The position numbers were made by a program, and so were the translations under genes. The notes beneath the pieces are model-generated. The model did not search any database, was not told the DNA's origin, and saw only the letters and a list, made by a program, of their open reading frames with translations. A DNA stretch of 64,000 nt, from contig NZ_FNAJ01000001.1 of assembly GCF_900101905.1 (NCBI RefSeq), positions 496,001 through 560,000 of the forward strand, read 5' to 3'. This stretch comes from Myxococcus virescens. GTDB lineage: Bacteria > Myxococcota > Myxococcia > Myxococcales > Myxococcaceae. Position 1 is the stretch's first letter. Each line of letters opens with the position of its first letter. Below are positions 29,601-40,082 of this stretch, in pieces.

Positions 29601-30290
29601 TTCCTCACCACGCCGGAGGCGAAGGCGGCGGACAACGCCACGCGCATGTCGCTGGACGTGACGCTCCGCGCGGACGGCGGCGCTGAAATCACCGGCTCCA
29701 GCTCCGTGGGCGGGCAGCACGCGCCCGACTACCGCCGCGCCTACCGGCCGGAGGCCACGCGCAAGTCCACCTTCGAGCGCGCCTGGGCGCAGAGCTTCCC
29801 CGGCCTCACCGTGCACGAGGTGAAGCTCAGCGACACCACGCGGCTGGATGACGACGTGGCGCTGGACTTCAAGATGAGCATCCCGCGCTACTCGGAGGTG
29901 CTGCCCAACGGCATGCGCTTCCTGCCCTTCGGCACCGGGCGCACCTACCAGCAGGCCTATGCGTCGCTGGCCCAGCGCCGCTTCGACCTGGTGATGTCCA
30001 GCCCGTGGACCAACGGTTTCCTCCTGCGCTACGCGCTGCCCGCGGGCTGGACGGTGGCGGAGCTGCCCCAGGCGGTGGAGGAGACGACGAAGTTCGGCCA
30101 CATCAAGCTGAACTACCGCCTGGAGGGCGGCAAGCTGGTGGCCGAGGGCGAGGTGGCCCTCACCACCGCGCGCGTGTCCGCGGATGACTACCCCGCGTTC
30201 CGCGAGTTCCTCGGCCGCGTGGACCGCGCCTTCGGCCGCCGGGTGTTCATCCAGAACGCGGCCAACCGCACCGCGTCCTCGACGCCGTAG
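26631..30290 (+). CDS. Secreted TPR / DUF3857 / transglutaminase-like protein
   Basis: 1219 residues. MSRFTLLAAVLVLTCPLWAQA is a Sec signal peptide. TPR-like helical repeats occupy about residues 290-580 (ARVLGFFRAYDEREHTASAE, LVLARAHEALGERPKAHALV, VYEREGRALLAAGRREPAL). DUF3857 follows at about 620-800 (YVRVQQSGLSSRLHQTVVKV, LSFPSLSAGDTLELTYRLDD). The transglutaminase-like core has Cys904 in RFGDCKDKASL, His in FNHAIAYVP and Asp in LYLDGTAE. The C-terminal beta domain ends near 1190. The DUF3857-transglutaminase pairing is common in Bacteroidetes and Myxococcota envelope proteins, probably acting as a protease or crosslinker on periplasmic proteins. It ends at a convergent hairpin. Confidence 0.9.
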   Translation: MSRFTLLAAVLVLTCPLWAQAKPAADETARVHAAEAMKQASSPRSAASLLRMHALVDEVEDLTPLLSTYAYVASRRTSDPNTRATAQMLLLDTERARGRLVRANEVKQWLGYVGDYYVTGGFENEGKAGCDTDFGPEAANLDLSATYPAAKGGNTTWRKLTANTADGYIDLATAIRPNREAVAYAVTWLESSQESRVSLGVGTSGAFRLWVNGQLAAKEDRYNLPRPDQSRVSVKLRKGLNRVLVKVCQESGPLGFYLRQESPTVRATLPAKAPALEKGTAPQPQPLPTLTSALRAMVEKNPDDAALRGDYARVLGFFRAYDEREHTASAEAARAAEAAPKDARLQLLAAHAQRDDLNERRRFLEAAIAADPAMPEARVALADHELDRGHPERVQPLVAPVLEKTPDDVNARLVLARAHEALGERPKAHALVEETFRLQPRVPRAVRAAAQVSRQLDRSREAMDRMRVVLALRFDDTTTRHMLATMLAEAGQVESAQREYAQLVKLNPFDNGSRVRLAELKASNGAVEEAVALFAEARALSPDEPEVYEREGRALLAAGRREPALASFERSLALRPQNPGLKEALRTVKGESTGTGMQYLVDAQALAKESEAYVHEDALYLVDNTYVRVQQSGLSSRLHQTVVKVFNSRGVDAFRTIPVTYSPDRQEVRVLRARVIKADGSVVESYGENERNINEPWTGMYYDARAKILSFPSLSAGDTLELTYRLDDTAQDNLLSDYWGDVESVQGVYPKVRFQYLVDMPQARPLYWNKSKLTGVASAQETLDAGRVLYRWNAKHVAKVVPEPGMPGWAEVAQNLHVSTYQTWEQVGRYWWGLVRDQLQPNAELRQTVDQVLQGVDRKNELAVVRAIYNFVVTNTRYVALEFGIHGFKPYRVDRVLARRFGDCKDKASLIHSMLQVAGVESRLVLLRMRNLGSIGEEPASLAAFNHAIAYVPKFDLYLDGTAEFHGANELPSADRVANVLVVEPNGKSTFLTTPEAKAADNATRMSLDVTLRADGGAEITGSSSVGGQHAPDYRRAYRPEATRKSTFERAWAQSFPGLTVHEVKLSDTTRLDDDVALDFKMSIPRYSEVLPNGMRFLPFGTGRTYQQAYASLAQRRFDLVMSSPWTNGFLLRYALPAGWTVAELPQAVEETTKFGHIKLNYRLEGGKLVAEGEVALTTARVSADDYPAFREFLGRVDRAFGRRVFIQNAANRTASSTP

Positions 30291-30307
30291 CGAACGCGAG
30301 CAGGCCC

Positions 30308-30333
30308 GCGCCCGCCGAACCTCCGGCGGGCGC
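30308..30333. terminator. Bidirectional hairpin between convergent genes
   Basis: A perfect 10-bp stem, GCGCCCGCCG with CGGCGGGCGC, and a 6-nt loop lie in the 50-bp gap between the transglutaminase gene and the convergent trehalose gene. There is no T-run on either strand. The position and strength favour a shared terminator. Confidence 0.5.
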
Positions 30334-30340
30334 GCGGTGG

Positions 30341-32509
<2,169 letters not shown>

Positions 32510-32523
32510 AGGCCCCTCCTGAA

Positions 32524-33684
32524 TTAGTCACTCCGTGCAGGAATGGCCATCGTCGAAACGGGCTTCATGCCAGATGTGGGTCCCTCGTGTCGGGTGGCCA
32601 TCGGTGTCCAGCCCAGCCGTGACAGCAGCGCGGGCTGCCGGCCCGGCTTCCACACGAAGGCATCCAGCACATAGTGCGTGGCCTGCGGCAGCGCGAGCAG
32701 CGGCACCACGAGCGACAACACATCCGGCGGCAGCGTCACATCGCTCTCGCCGAAGAGCGCGCCGTGTTCGCGCCACACAGCCTGATCCCACAGGAACTCC
32801 TCCGCCAGGGCCAGCGCCACCAGGAACAGCAGGAAGCCCGGCAGCCCCGCGCGCAGCAGCGCCGCCCCCGCGCCATAGCCGCCCTCCTCCAGCCGTCCCC
32901 GCGCATAGCGGAAGAGCAGCGCGAAGTAGGGAACGCCGTGCAGCACCACGTTCATCACCGTGAACGTGAAGTCGTCCCGCGCGACGACGATGCCGCCGAA
33001 CCACGCCACCCACGTCGCCACCACCAGCAGCACCTTGCCCGCTTGCACGCCCTCGCCGCGCACCACGCGCGCGGCCTGGAAGCCGGCCCACGCGAAGAGC
33101 ACCCCCGCGTGAAGCCAAAGCCCCACGGCGCCCACCCAGGACGGAAGGCCCGACAGGAAGTCCCCGGGCACGAACCACCAGAAGCCGCGCGGCAGGTTCG
33201 CATGCCACCAGACGACGGGGCCCAGCGTGGCGGCATAGACGGCAGCGGCATCCAGGCGCCGCTCCAGCACGGAGACGCGCGCCTTGCGGCCGTACAGCGC
33301 CACCCAGCCGTACTGCTGCCGCACGAAGTGGCTGAGCGCGACATAGGCGAACAGCGTCCAGAACGTGCCCGGCGACACGAGGTGGGCGAGCACGCCCGCC
33401 ATGTAGGCGGCCAGCGGCGCGCCCAGGTAGAGCCCGGGGCGGGTCCGCAGCTCGTCCGGATCCAGGTAGGTGCGGAACAGCGTGGACCAGACGTGGGCCA
33501 CGTCCACGCAGACGACGAAGAGCAGCCATGCCCACAGCGGCGTGCCGCCCGCCACGCCCAGCCAGGGCGCGGCGAGCACGAAAGCCACGGAGACGAGCGC
33601 GCTGCCAGCGAAGACGGACAGGTCCACTCCCGGACTGAACAGCCAGCCCTGGGAGGGCGCGAGAAGACGAGGCATCGGGGCCAT
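32524..33684 (-). CDS. Polytopic membrane protein, unknown function
   Basis: 386 residues, with about nine to ten hydrophobic segments (SVFAGSALVSVAFVLAAPWL, WAWLLFVVCVDVAHVWSTLF, VLLVVATWVAWFGGIVVA, GFLLFLVALALAEEFL). Conserved-looking polar residues sit in or near membranes (DVAHVWST, SHFVRQQYGW, NVVLHGVPYF, ATHYVLDAF), a His-rich pattern that could bind heme or metal. I do not recognise the family. I used MAPMPRLLAPSQGW as the start; the upstream in-frame stretch is not signal-like. It sits in an apparent operon ahead of the trehalose fusion gene. Confidence 0.75.
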   Translation of the reverse strand: MAPMPRLLAPSQGWLFSPGVDLSVFAGSALVSVAFVLAAPWLGVAGGTPLWAWLLFVVCVDVAHVWSTLFRTYLDPDELRTRPGLYLGAPLAAYMAGVLAHLVSPGTFWTLFAYVALSHFVRQQYGWVALYGRKARVSVLERRLDAAAVYAATLGPVVWWHANLPRGFWWFVPGDFLSGLPSWVGAVGLWLHAGVLFAWAGFQAARVVRGEGVQAGKVLLVVATWVAWFGGIVVARDDFTFTVMNVVLHGVPYFALLFRYARGRLEEGGYGAGAALLRAGLPGFLLFLVALALAEEFLWDQAVWREHGALFGESDVTLPPDVLSLVVPLLALPQATHYVLDAFVWKPGRQPALLSRLGWTPMATRHEGPTSGMKPVSTMAIPARSD

Positions 33685-33743
33685 GCAGCCTACCAGAGTC
33701 TCCGCGCCAGGGACTCGGCACCGGGCCCACGTCCGGATGCGGT

Positions 33744-35018
33744 ATGAACCGTCCCATGCACGCCGCCGCGCCCACAGAGGCCCGCACGCACGGAGACAGG
33801 GTGGGCCTTGAATACGCCGCGGACCTTCCGCTGCCCCCTCCGCGCTTCCGGCGCCGGCTGCTGGCGGTGATGCTGCTCGCCGGCTGGGTGCCGCTGGTGC
33901 TGCTCGGCGTGCTGGCACAGGCCGCGCTGGAGCGGGTCCTGTCGGTGTCCATCGCCCCGGTGGAGGGCGTGCTGGAGGAGGTCGCCTCGGAGCTGGCGCG
34001 ACGGGAGCTGCCGCAAGACTCGCTCAACGAGGCGCGGCTCAACCTCGCGCAGGCGGAGCTGGCGCGACGAGCCCTGGTGCGCCGCGTGCCCGCCTTCATC
34101 ACCGCGCTGGTCCTCATTTCGGGGGCGGCGCTGACGGTGGCCTCGGTGCTGCTCGGGCGAGCCCTCACGCGTCCGGTGCGCACCCTCACGGAAGGCATGT
34201 GGGCCTATGCGCGCGGCGACCTCTCCGTGCGGCTCGCCGCCCCCGAGCCTCCCCGCGACGAGCTGCAGTTCCTCCTGGGCCAGTTCAACCGCATGGGCCA
34301 GGAGCTGCTGTCGCAGCGCGAGCGGCTCAAGTCCGCGGAACAGATTGCCGCCTGGCAGGACGTGGCCCGCGCGCTCGCGCACGAGCTGAAGAACCCCCTC
34401 ACCGCAATGAAGTTGTCGCTCGCGCGTCTGAACCGGACGGATGCGTCCACGCCCCACGACACCACCCGCATCACCGAGGCCGTGGCCCTCCTCCAGGAGG
34501 AGGTGGACCTGTTGATGCGGATGACCCAGAGCTTCTCCACCTTCGCGCGCCTGCCCGCGCCGCGCTTCCAGGACGTGCCCCTGCGCCCGCTGCTGGCCGA
34601 GGTGTGCACCCTGTACGCGGGCACGTCCCCCGTGCCCGTGGAGCTTCGCCCTGGCGCGGAGGCCACGCTGCGCGCGGACCCGGATGGCCTGCGTCGCCTC
34701 TTCGGCAACCTGGTGAAGAACGCCACCGAGGCCTCTTCCGCCAGCGCCGCGCCCGTCCACGTCACACTGGAGTCGACGCAGCCGGGCACCGTGTCCGTCA
34801 CCGTGGCGGATGGAGGCAGCGGCGTCCCCACCGTCCTCGAAGGCCCGGCCCTCACGCGAGGCCTCTTCAGCACCAAGCCCGGCGGCAGCGGCCTGGGCCT
34901 GCCCATCTCCCAGAAAATCGTCCACGAGCACGGCGGCAGCCTGCGCCTGGAGCCCGCGCCCGGAGGCGGTACGCTCGCGCGCGTGGAACTGCCCCTCACC
35001 CCGCCACCGTCCCCATGA
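33744..35018 (+). CDS. NtrY-like sensor histidine kinase
   Basis: 424 residues. TM1 lies near 35-60 (VMLLAGWVPLVLLGVL) and TM2 near 112-138 (AFITALVLISGAALTVAS), with a short ~55-residue periplasmic loop. HAMP follows, then HisKA with His213 in LAHELKNPLTAMKLSL. The HATPase has NLVKNATEAS, DGGSGVP, FSTKPGGSGLGLPISQKIV and EHGGSLRLEP. The stop overlaps the regulator ATG in an ATGA arrangement, so the two are a cognate pair. The LKNPLTAMKLSLARL wording resembles NtrY. Confidence 0.94.
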   Translation: MNRPMHAAAPTEARTHGDRVGLEYAADLPLPPPRFRRRLLAVMLLAGWVPLVLLGVLAQAALERVLSVSIAPVEGVLEEVASELARRELPQDSLNEARLNLAQAELARRALVRRVPAFITALVLISGAALTVASVLLGRALTRPVRTLTEGMWAYARGDLSVRLAAPEPPRDELQFLLGQFNRMGQELLSQRERLKSAEQIAAWQDVARALAHELKNPLTAMKLSLARLNRTDASTPHDTTRITEAVALLQEEVDLLMRMTQSFSTFARLPAPRFQDVPLRPLLAEVCTLYAGTSPVPVELRPGAEATLRADPDGLRRLFGNLVKNATEASSASAAPVHVTLESTQPGTVSVTVADGGSGVPTVLEGPALTRGLFSTKPGGSGLGLPISQKIVHEHGGSLRLEPAPGGGTLARVELPLTPPPSP

Positions 35019-36367
35019 AGCCCGGTCCTCGCATCCTCATCGTCGATGACGACTCTGGCGTCCTCAGGGCCCTGCGCGGCCTCCTGAGCGATGAGGGCTT
35101 CACGCCCGTGGAGGCCCGCTCCGCGGCGGAGGCCTCCCAGCTGCTCGACGCGCCCGAAGGTCCCCCGGCGATGATGCTGCTCGACCTGCGCATGCCGGGC
35201 GAGACGGGCCTGGAGCTGCTCGCGCGCCTGCCCCGGCCCTTCCCCGCGCCCGTGGTGGTGCTGTCCGGAGAGGCGTCGCCCGCTGAGGCCGTGCAGGCGC
35301 TGCGGCTGGGCGCGACGGACTTCGTGGAGAAGCCACCCTCCCCCGAGCGGCTGCTCACCGCCGTGCGAAACGCACTGGCGCTGGGCTCGCTCCAGGAAGA
35401 GCGCGAGCGGCTGCTGGACGCGCTGGCCCGCCCCGGCCACCTGGTGGGTGACAGCCCTGGCATGGTGTCACTGCGCCAGCTCATCGCGCGCGTGGGCCCC
35501 AGCGACACCGCCATCCTCATCACCGGCGAGACGGGCACGGGCAAGGAACGCGTGGCGCGGGCGCTGCACCTCGCCTCAGGACGCAAGGGCCGGCTCGTCG
35601 CCGTCAACTGCGCGGCCATTCCCTCCACCCTGCTGGAGAGCGAGCTGTTCGGCCACGAGAAGGGCGCGTTCTCCGGTGCGCTGTCGCGGCGCGCGGGCCG
35701 CATCGAACAGGCGCACGGCGGCACGCTGTTCCTCGACGAACTGGGCGACATGCCACTGGAGCTCCAGGCCAAGCTGCTGCGCGTCCTGGAGACGAAGGAA
35801 GTGGAGCGGCTGGGCGGCAGCCTGCCCGTCCCGGTGGATGCGCGCGTCGTCGCGGCCACGCACCAGGACCTCGCCCGCGCGGTGAAGGAGGGCCGCTTCC
35901 GGCAGGACCTCTACTTCCGCCTCAACGTGATGCCCCTTCAGGTGCCGCCCCTGCGCGAGCGGCCGGAGGACTTGCTCCCCCTGGCCCGCGCCTTCGCGGC
36001 GGAGTTCGCGGGGCCGCAGGTGCCACTGGTGCTCGCGCCCGGCGCGGAGACCTCGCTGCGCGCCTATGCGTGGCCGGGCAACGTGCGTGAGCTGCGCAAC
36101 CTCATCGAGCGCCTCAACCTGCTCCGGGGTGAGGGCCCGCTCACCCTGGGCCCGGAGCTCGTCTCCGCGCCCCAGGCCACCGCCGCGGCCAGCCGCCCCT
36201 CCCTGGGACAGAAGAACTACCGAGAGCACGTGGAGGACTTCGAGCGCGAGCTCATCCGCGCGGCGCTCCAGGAAGGCGAAAGCATCGCCGGGGCCGCGCG
36301 GCTGTTGCAGGTCGACCGGGGCAACCTCTACCGGCGCATCAAGGCGCTCGGACTCCCTGTCACCTGA
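35015..36367 (+). CDS. NtrC/NtrX-family response regulator with GAFSGA loop
   Basis: 450 residues in the REC-AAA+-Fis order. Phospho-acceptor Asp57 is in MLLDLRMPG. The AAA+ domain has Walker A GETGTGKE, Walker B LFLDELGD and [15 protein letters not shown]. The C-terminal HTH is AARLLQVDRGNLYRRIKAL. The sigma-54 contact loop reads GAFSGA instead of GAFTGA. Ser keeps the hydroxyl but the exact Thr matters for sigma-54 engagement in other family members, and NtrX-type regulators often carry altered loops and may act as repressors or sigma-70 regulators. Translationally coupled to the kinase. The Omp85-like and DUF4390-like genes downstream are plausible targets. Confidence 0.93.
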   Translation: MKPGPRILIVDDDSGVLRALRGLLSDEGFTPVEARSAAEASQLLDAPEGPPAMMLLDLRMPGETGLELLARLPRPFPAPVVVLSGEASPAEAVQALRLGATDFVEKPPSPERLLTAVRNALALGSLQEERERLLDALARPGHLVGDSPGMVSLRQLIARVGPSDTAILITGETGTGKERVARALHLASGRKGRLVAVNCAAIPSTLLESELFGHEKGAFSGALSRRAGRIEQAHGGTLFLDELGDMPLELQAKLLRVLETKEVERLGGSLPVPVDARVVAATHQDLARAVKEGRFRQDLYFRLNVMPLQVPPLRERPEDLLPLARAFAAEFAGPQVPLVLAPGAETSLRAYAWPGNVRELRNLIERLNLLRGEGPLTLGPELVSAPQATAAASRPSLGQKNYREHVEDFERELIRAALQEGESIAGAARLLQVDRGNLYRRIKALGLPVT

Positions 36368-36492
36368 AGCCCCGCTGGAGTGCAGCTGCTCTGCCCCCGA
36401 TTGTCGGACCCGCCGCAACCACGGCCCCAGGACCGAAAGCGCCCCCATGCCTCCAGGCGGGTGCCGGACGGCCGCACGCAATCGTCGCTGGC

Positions 36493-36541
36493 GATGTCAG
36501 TACCACATCACGACTCGACATCCCGATGTCTCCATGACATC
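36493..36541. promoter_or_regulatory. Cluster of GATGTC/GACATC inverted hexamers upstream of the Omp85-like gene
   Basis: Four copies of a hexamer alternate in orientation: GATGTC at 36493, GACATC at 36517, GATGTC at 36525 and GACATC at 36536. The last two form a 6-bp hairpin with a 5-nt loop. They sit 80-130 bp before the next ATG in the 254-bp gap that otherwise shows nothing. They could be operator half-sites; no regulator is identified. Confidence 0.3.
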
Positions 36542-36621
36542 GACATGGCTGCTCGGCCCTCGTTCTTTCAGGCACTTGCCCGACGCCTCTGGGTGGAACG
36601 GCCCGTGCTCTCCCTTCCTGC

Positions 36622-39075
36622 ATGAACCGCTTCGCGCTCCTCATTTGTCTCCTCCCCGCGCTCGCAGTCGCGCAGCCAGCCCCTGCACCTGAACCTGAGC
36701 CACGCTCCGACGCGCCCTCATCCGCGGAAGCCGCTCCGTCGCAAGGTGAAACGGGAAACAACCCGCAGTCAGAGCGTGCGGAAGGCGCAACCCCTGCCAC
36801 GAACAACCAGGAAGCTGGCGGCAAGCCACGCTCCCCCACGACCGACGCCCGAGGCGACACCTCAGCGGACACGCAGAAGTCCTGCCCCGACGACTTCGAG
36901 GACGACGACTCGGGAGACACCCGCGTTCTGGCCCCGCTTCAGCTCGCCGTGGATGGGCGCTCGCTCACGCCCGGCCGCATCGAACTGCACGGGCTTCACT
37001 GGCTGACGGATGCGCAGGTGCGCGCCTTCATCGGTGCGCCCCGTGCGGATTCAGGGGCCCTGCTGAGCGGAAGGGACGTCCACCTGTTCCTCCGGCGGCT
37101 CGCTCGCTCGGGGCTGTTCGCCCGCGTGGAGCCGCGCGTGCGCGTGGCCGAGGCGCCGCAGCCGGCGGTCCTCGAAATCCACCTGGAGGAGAACCCCGTC
37201 GTCTCCGCCGTGGAGGTGAACGGGCTCCAGGACCTGCAGGCCACCGAGATTCTCGAGGAGCTGCTCTGGCTCCCGCACCGGTTCCCCACCGAGGACGAAG
37301 ACGAAGAGTCCTTCACCGCCACGCTGCGCGTGGACTCCCGGCGCGGCACGCTCTCCGTCGTCCGCCCCTGCCCGCCTCGCTATCCGCCCCGTGACTGGGT
37401 GGCCCGGCTGGAGCGCGGCACGCTGCACCCTGGCATCTTCCTGGGCGGCGTCGCCCATGGCCTGGAGCGCACGCTGAAGCGCCTGCGTGACGACGGCTAC
37501 ATGCTCGCCAGCCTGTCCGCGGTGTTGTCGCCGGACGGCAAGCTGATGATGACCGTGGATGAAGGCCGGCTCGAGTCCATCGAAGTGCGCGGTGTGGACG
37601 CCGACATCGCCGCGCGTGTCCAGGACGCGCTGGACCTGAAGCCTGGCACCGTGTTCCTCCGCAGTGACGCGAAGCGCGCCGTGCGGCGGCTGACCTCGCG
37701 GCTCCCCTTCCTGGAGCCCGCGGACGCGAACGACTCCGACAGCCCGCGTTCCCAGCGCGCCCACATCATCGAGACGCGCGAGCCGGACGGCACCCGCGCC
37801 TATCACACGCAGGAAGCACCGCGCGCGAAGCCGCGCCACCGGGAGCAGGTGGAGTTCGAGCTGAACTGGAAGCAGTTCGCCGACTGGTGGGACGACGTGG
37901 ACTCGGCCGACAGCATCACCCTCGAGGGCAAGAAGCTGGTGGTGCACCTGCGCACGCGGCGGCCGGACTTCGACGTGGACCTGCTTCCGATGCACACGCA
38001 GGTGACGGGCTTCTCGCCAGGTCTTTCGGGGCGGCTGCGCCTCTGGGATGCGAAGGACCGCGCGCACGTCACCGTGGATGCCGCGCTCACCATCCCGCTG
38101 CGGTGGGGCGGCCAGTATCTGCCGGATGACCCGGAAGGCACGCAGCGCCAGCGGCGCATCAACATGCTCGGTGGGGCGAAGCTCCAGGTGCCGCGGGTGG
38201 GGCTCGCGGAGCTGGGCGCGCAAGTCTACGACTTCACCGACACGCTGGACCGGTGGCGGATGGGCGACATCGACTCGTCGCTCTACTCGGCCCTCATCAA
38301 CCGGCCGGACCGCGACTACTTCCGCCGCAAGGGCCTCACGGCCTTCGCCACCTGGCGCTGGGCGGATGACTGGCTCGCGGGCGTCGAGTACCGCAACGAC
38401 CGCTACGAGTCGATGCGCAGCTTCACGCCGCCCTTCTCCCTGTTCCGGAACGACTCGGCCCCCTTCCCCAACGCGCCCGTCACCGAGGGCCGCTTCGACT
38501 CCGTGGTGGTGCGCATGGAGTACGCCAGCAACGTGCCCGCCGCCGCGTCCGTGGGCTCGCTGTTCCGCACGCCGGAGACGTCGCTCTTCGACCGGGATGG
38601 CGACTGGGAGAGCCGCGCCTCACTCCGGGGCCTGCTCACGCTGGAGGTGGGCAACGGTCCGGGGAGCGCGGGCGGTGACGCGCGCTTCTGGAAGCTGGTG
38701 AGCGACATCGCGATGGAGGTGCCCACCGGCTGGGACACCGGCCTGTCGCTGCGCGTGCGCACCGCGGGGGGCCACCGTCTGCCCGAACAGAAGCGCGAGG
38801 CGCTGGGTGGATGGACGGCGCTGCGCGGCTTCGGCTTCAAGGAGTACCGCGGCGACGTGTCCGTGCTCACCAGCGCGGAGTACCGCTGGAGCGCCCTGGG
38901 CCTCTTCGCGGACCTGGGCACGGTGCGGGCGGATGACGCATGGACGGATGCACGGCTCGGCCTGGGCGCCAGCCTCCACTTCGGAGACAACGTGCGGATG
39001 GACGTCGCGTGGCGCACGGATGAGCGGGCCACCGCCACGCCCGAAGCCCGGCTGCTCTTCCAGCGGACCTTCTAG
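36622..39075 (+). CDS. Omp85/BamA-TamA superfamily outer-membrane protein
   Basis: 817 residues. MNRFALLICLLPALAVAQPA is a Sec signal peptide. A disordered Pro/Glu-rich segment runs to about 90. POTRA-like alpha/beta units lie between about 110 and 360 (IELHGLHWLTDAQVRAFI, VVSAVEVNGLQDLQATEIL, MLASLSAVLSPDGKLMMTV). The barrel is at about 470-817, with the loop-6 motif LRGFGFKEYRG (equivalent of VRGF in BamA) and C-terminal ARLLFQRTF ending in Phe. It inserts or exports proteins across the outer membrane. It is one of possibly several Omp85 paralogues and too divergent to be called BamA. It lies directly behind the NtrY/NtrX-like pair and 6 bp ahead of a DUF4390-like gene. Confidence 0.88.
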   Translation: MNRFALLICLLPALAVAQPAPAPEPEPRSDAPSSAEAAPSQGETGNNPQSERAEGATPATNNQEAGGKPRSPTTDARGDTSADTQKSCPDDFEDDDSGDTRVLAPLQLAVDGRSLTPGRIELHGLHWLTDAQVRAFIGAPRADSGALLSGRDVHLFLRRLARSGLFARVEPRVRVAEAPQPAVLEIHLEENPVVSAVEVNGLQDLQATEILEELLWLPHRFPTEDEDEESFTATLRVDSRRGTLSVVRPCPPRYPPRDWVARLERGTLHPGIFLGGVAHGLERTLKRLRDDGYMLASLSAVLSPDGKLMMTVDEGRLESIEVRGVDADIAARVQDALDLKPGTVFLRSDAKRAVRRLTSRLPFLEPADANDSDSPRSQRAHIIETREPDGTRAYHTQEAPRAKPRHREQVEFELNWKQFADWWDDVDSADSITLEGKKLVVHLRTRRPDFDVDLLPMHTQVTGFSPGLSGRLRLWDAKDRAHVTVDAALTIPLRWGGQYLPDDPEGTQRQRRINMLGGAKLQVPRVGLAELGAQVYDFTDTLDRWRMGDIDSSLYSALINRPDRDYFRRKGLTAFATWRWADDWLAGVEYRNDRYESMRSFTPPFSLFRNDSAPFPNAPVTEGRFDSVVVRMEYASNVPAAASVGSLFRTPETSLFDRDGDWESRASLRGLLTLEVGNGPGSAGGDARFWKLVSDIAMEVPTGWDTGLSLRVRTAGGHRLPEQKREALGGWTALRGFGFKEYRGDVSVLTSAEYRWSALGLFADLGTVRADDAWTDARLGLGASLHFGDNVRMDVAWRTDERATATPEARLLFQRTF

Positions 39076-39081
39076 AGACGC

Positions 39082-39690
39082 ATGGACTGGCCACGCAAAC
39101 ACGTGGGACGCGGGCTCGGCACGGCGCTCCTCGCCGTGGCGGGCCTGCACGCCCCCGCGGTCCATGCAGAAGAGCCGCGCACCACCTGCACCGCCACGTT
39201 GGCCGGACGGCGCGTCATGGTCCGTTCCGAAGCCTTCGACTTCGTCTCGCCCGAGCTGGACCGGTTGGTGCGACTGGGCATGGCGGGGAAGCTGGAGGTG
39301 GAGCTGACGCTCTGGCAACGCCACACTGTCTGGTTCGACGCGCGAATGGACACCGCCCGGCTGACGCAGGTGCTCGCCTTCTCCAAGGGCGCCTACGTGC
39401 TGGATGGACGCCCCTTGCCGGAAGGCCCGTCCTCACTGACGCTGGAGCGCGTGGCGTGGACCTTGGAAAAAAGGCCCGAGCCCGGCGCGCGCTATGAAGT
39501 GCGCATCAGCGTCCGCCTGCACGTCGTGACCGCCGCGAGCCTGGGCCGGGTGGCCGCGTGGCTCACGCAGGGGAAGCAAGCGCCTGCCGAGGAAGGCAAC
39601 ACCCTCACGGGCACCGTGCTGCTTCGCTCGGTGGCCGAGGACCTCGCCCGCGGCGCCAGTGCGCGCTGTGACGTCACCCGGCCGCCCTGA
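39082..39690 (+). CDS. DUF4390-like secreted protein
   Basis: 202 residues with a signal peptide ending near HAPAVHAEEP. The mature part has alternating strands (KLEVELTLWQRHTVWFDARM, RYEVRISVRLHVVTAASLG) and the spacing of DUF4390, a small periplasmic family commonly encoded beside ntrY/ntrX in proteobacteria. It begins 6 bp after the Omp85-like gene, so they form an operon. The biochemical role is unknown. Confidence 0.65.
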   Translation: MDWPRKHVGRGLGTALLAVAGLHAPAVHAEEPRTTCTATLAGRRVMVRSEAFDFVSPELDRLVRLGMAGKLEVELTLWQRHTVWFDARMDTARLTQVLAFSKGAYVLDGRPLPEGPSSLTLERVAWTLEKRPEPGARYEVRISVRLHVVTAASLGRVAAWLTQGKQAPAEEGNTLTGTVLLRSVAEDLARGASARCDVTRPP

Positions 39691-39764
39691 GCCACGGCCG
39701 CGCCGCACATCCGTCATGAACCCATCGAGCGCCCGGCCACCAGGCCGAGGCCAGGAGTCCCGTC

Positions 39765-40082
39765 ATGCGACGTTGGCTGTCCTTGCTGTTCGCCCTGGCC
39801 GCTGGGTGTACTCCGGCGCCGTCACCACCCGCGTCCCCTGACCGCGGCGTCCAGGTCTTCGCGCCTCCGGGCATCGAGGCCCGGGGAAGCCGCGTCCCCG
39901 TCCTCTACGTGGAGGCGGAAAGGGCGCTGTACTTCCCCCAGGGCGTCGGAGGCGGAGGCTCACGGCACCCGGTGGTGCCCAGCCCGGCCGAGTTGCTGGC
40001 CCTGGGGCGACGCACCGACATCATCATCGTCACCGTCGCCCCAGGCCAGTCCACCGCCCACGCGGCTATTGCCGCGCCATGA
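39765..40082 (+). CDS. Small hypothetical lipoprotein
   Basis: 105 residues. MRRWLSLLFALAAGC is a signal peptide ending in a lipobox (LAAGC). A Pro-rich linker, an acidic-aromatic stretch (PVLYVEAERALYFPQG) and a hydrophobic segment TDIIIVTVAPG follow. The last 17 bp overlap the end of the convergent sulfatase gene. No family is recognised. A GGAG sequence lies about 8 nt upstream of the ATG. Confidence 0.6.
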   Translation: MRRWLSLLFALAAGCTPAPSPPASPDRGVQVFAPPGIEARGSRVPVLYVEAERALYFPQGVGGGGSRHPVVPSPAELLALGRRTDIIIVTVAPGQSTAHAAIAAP

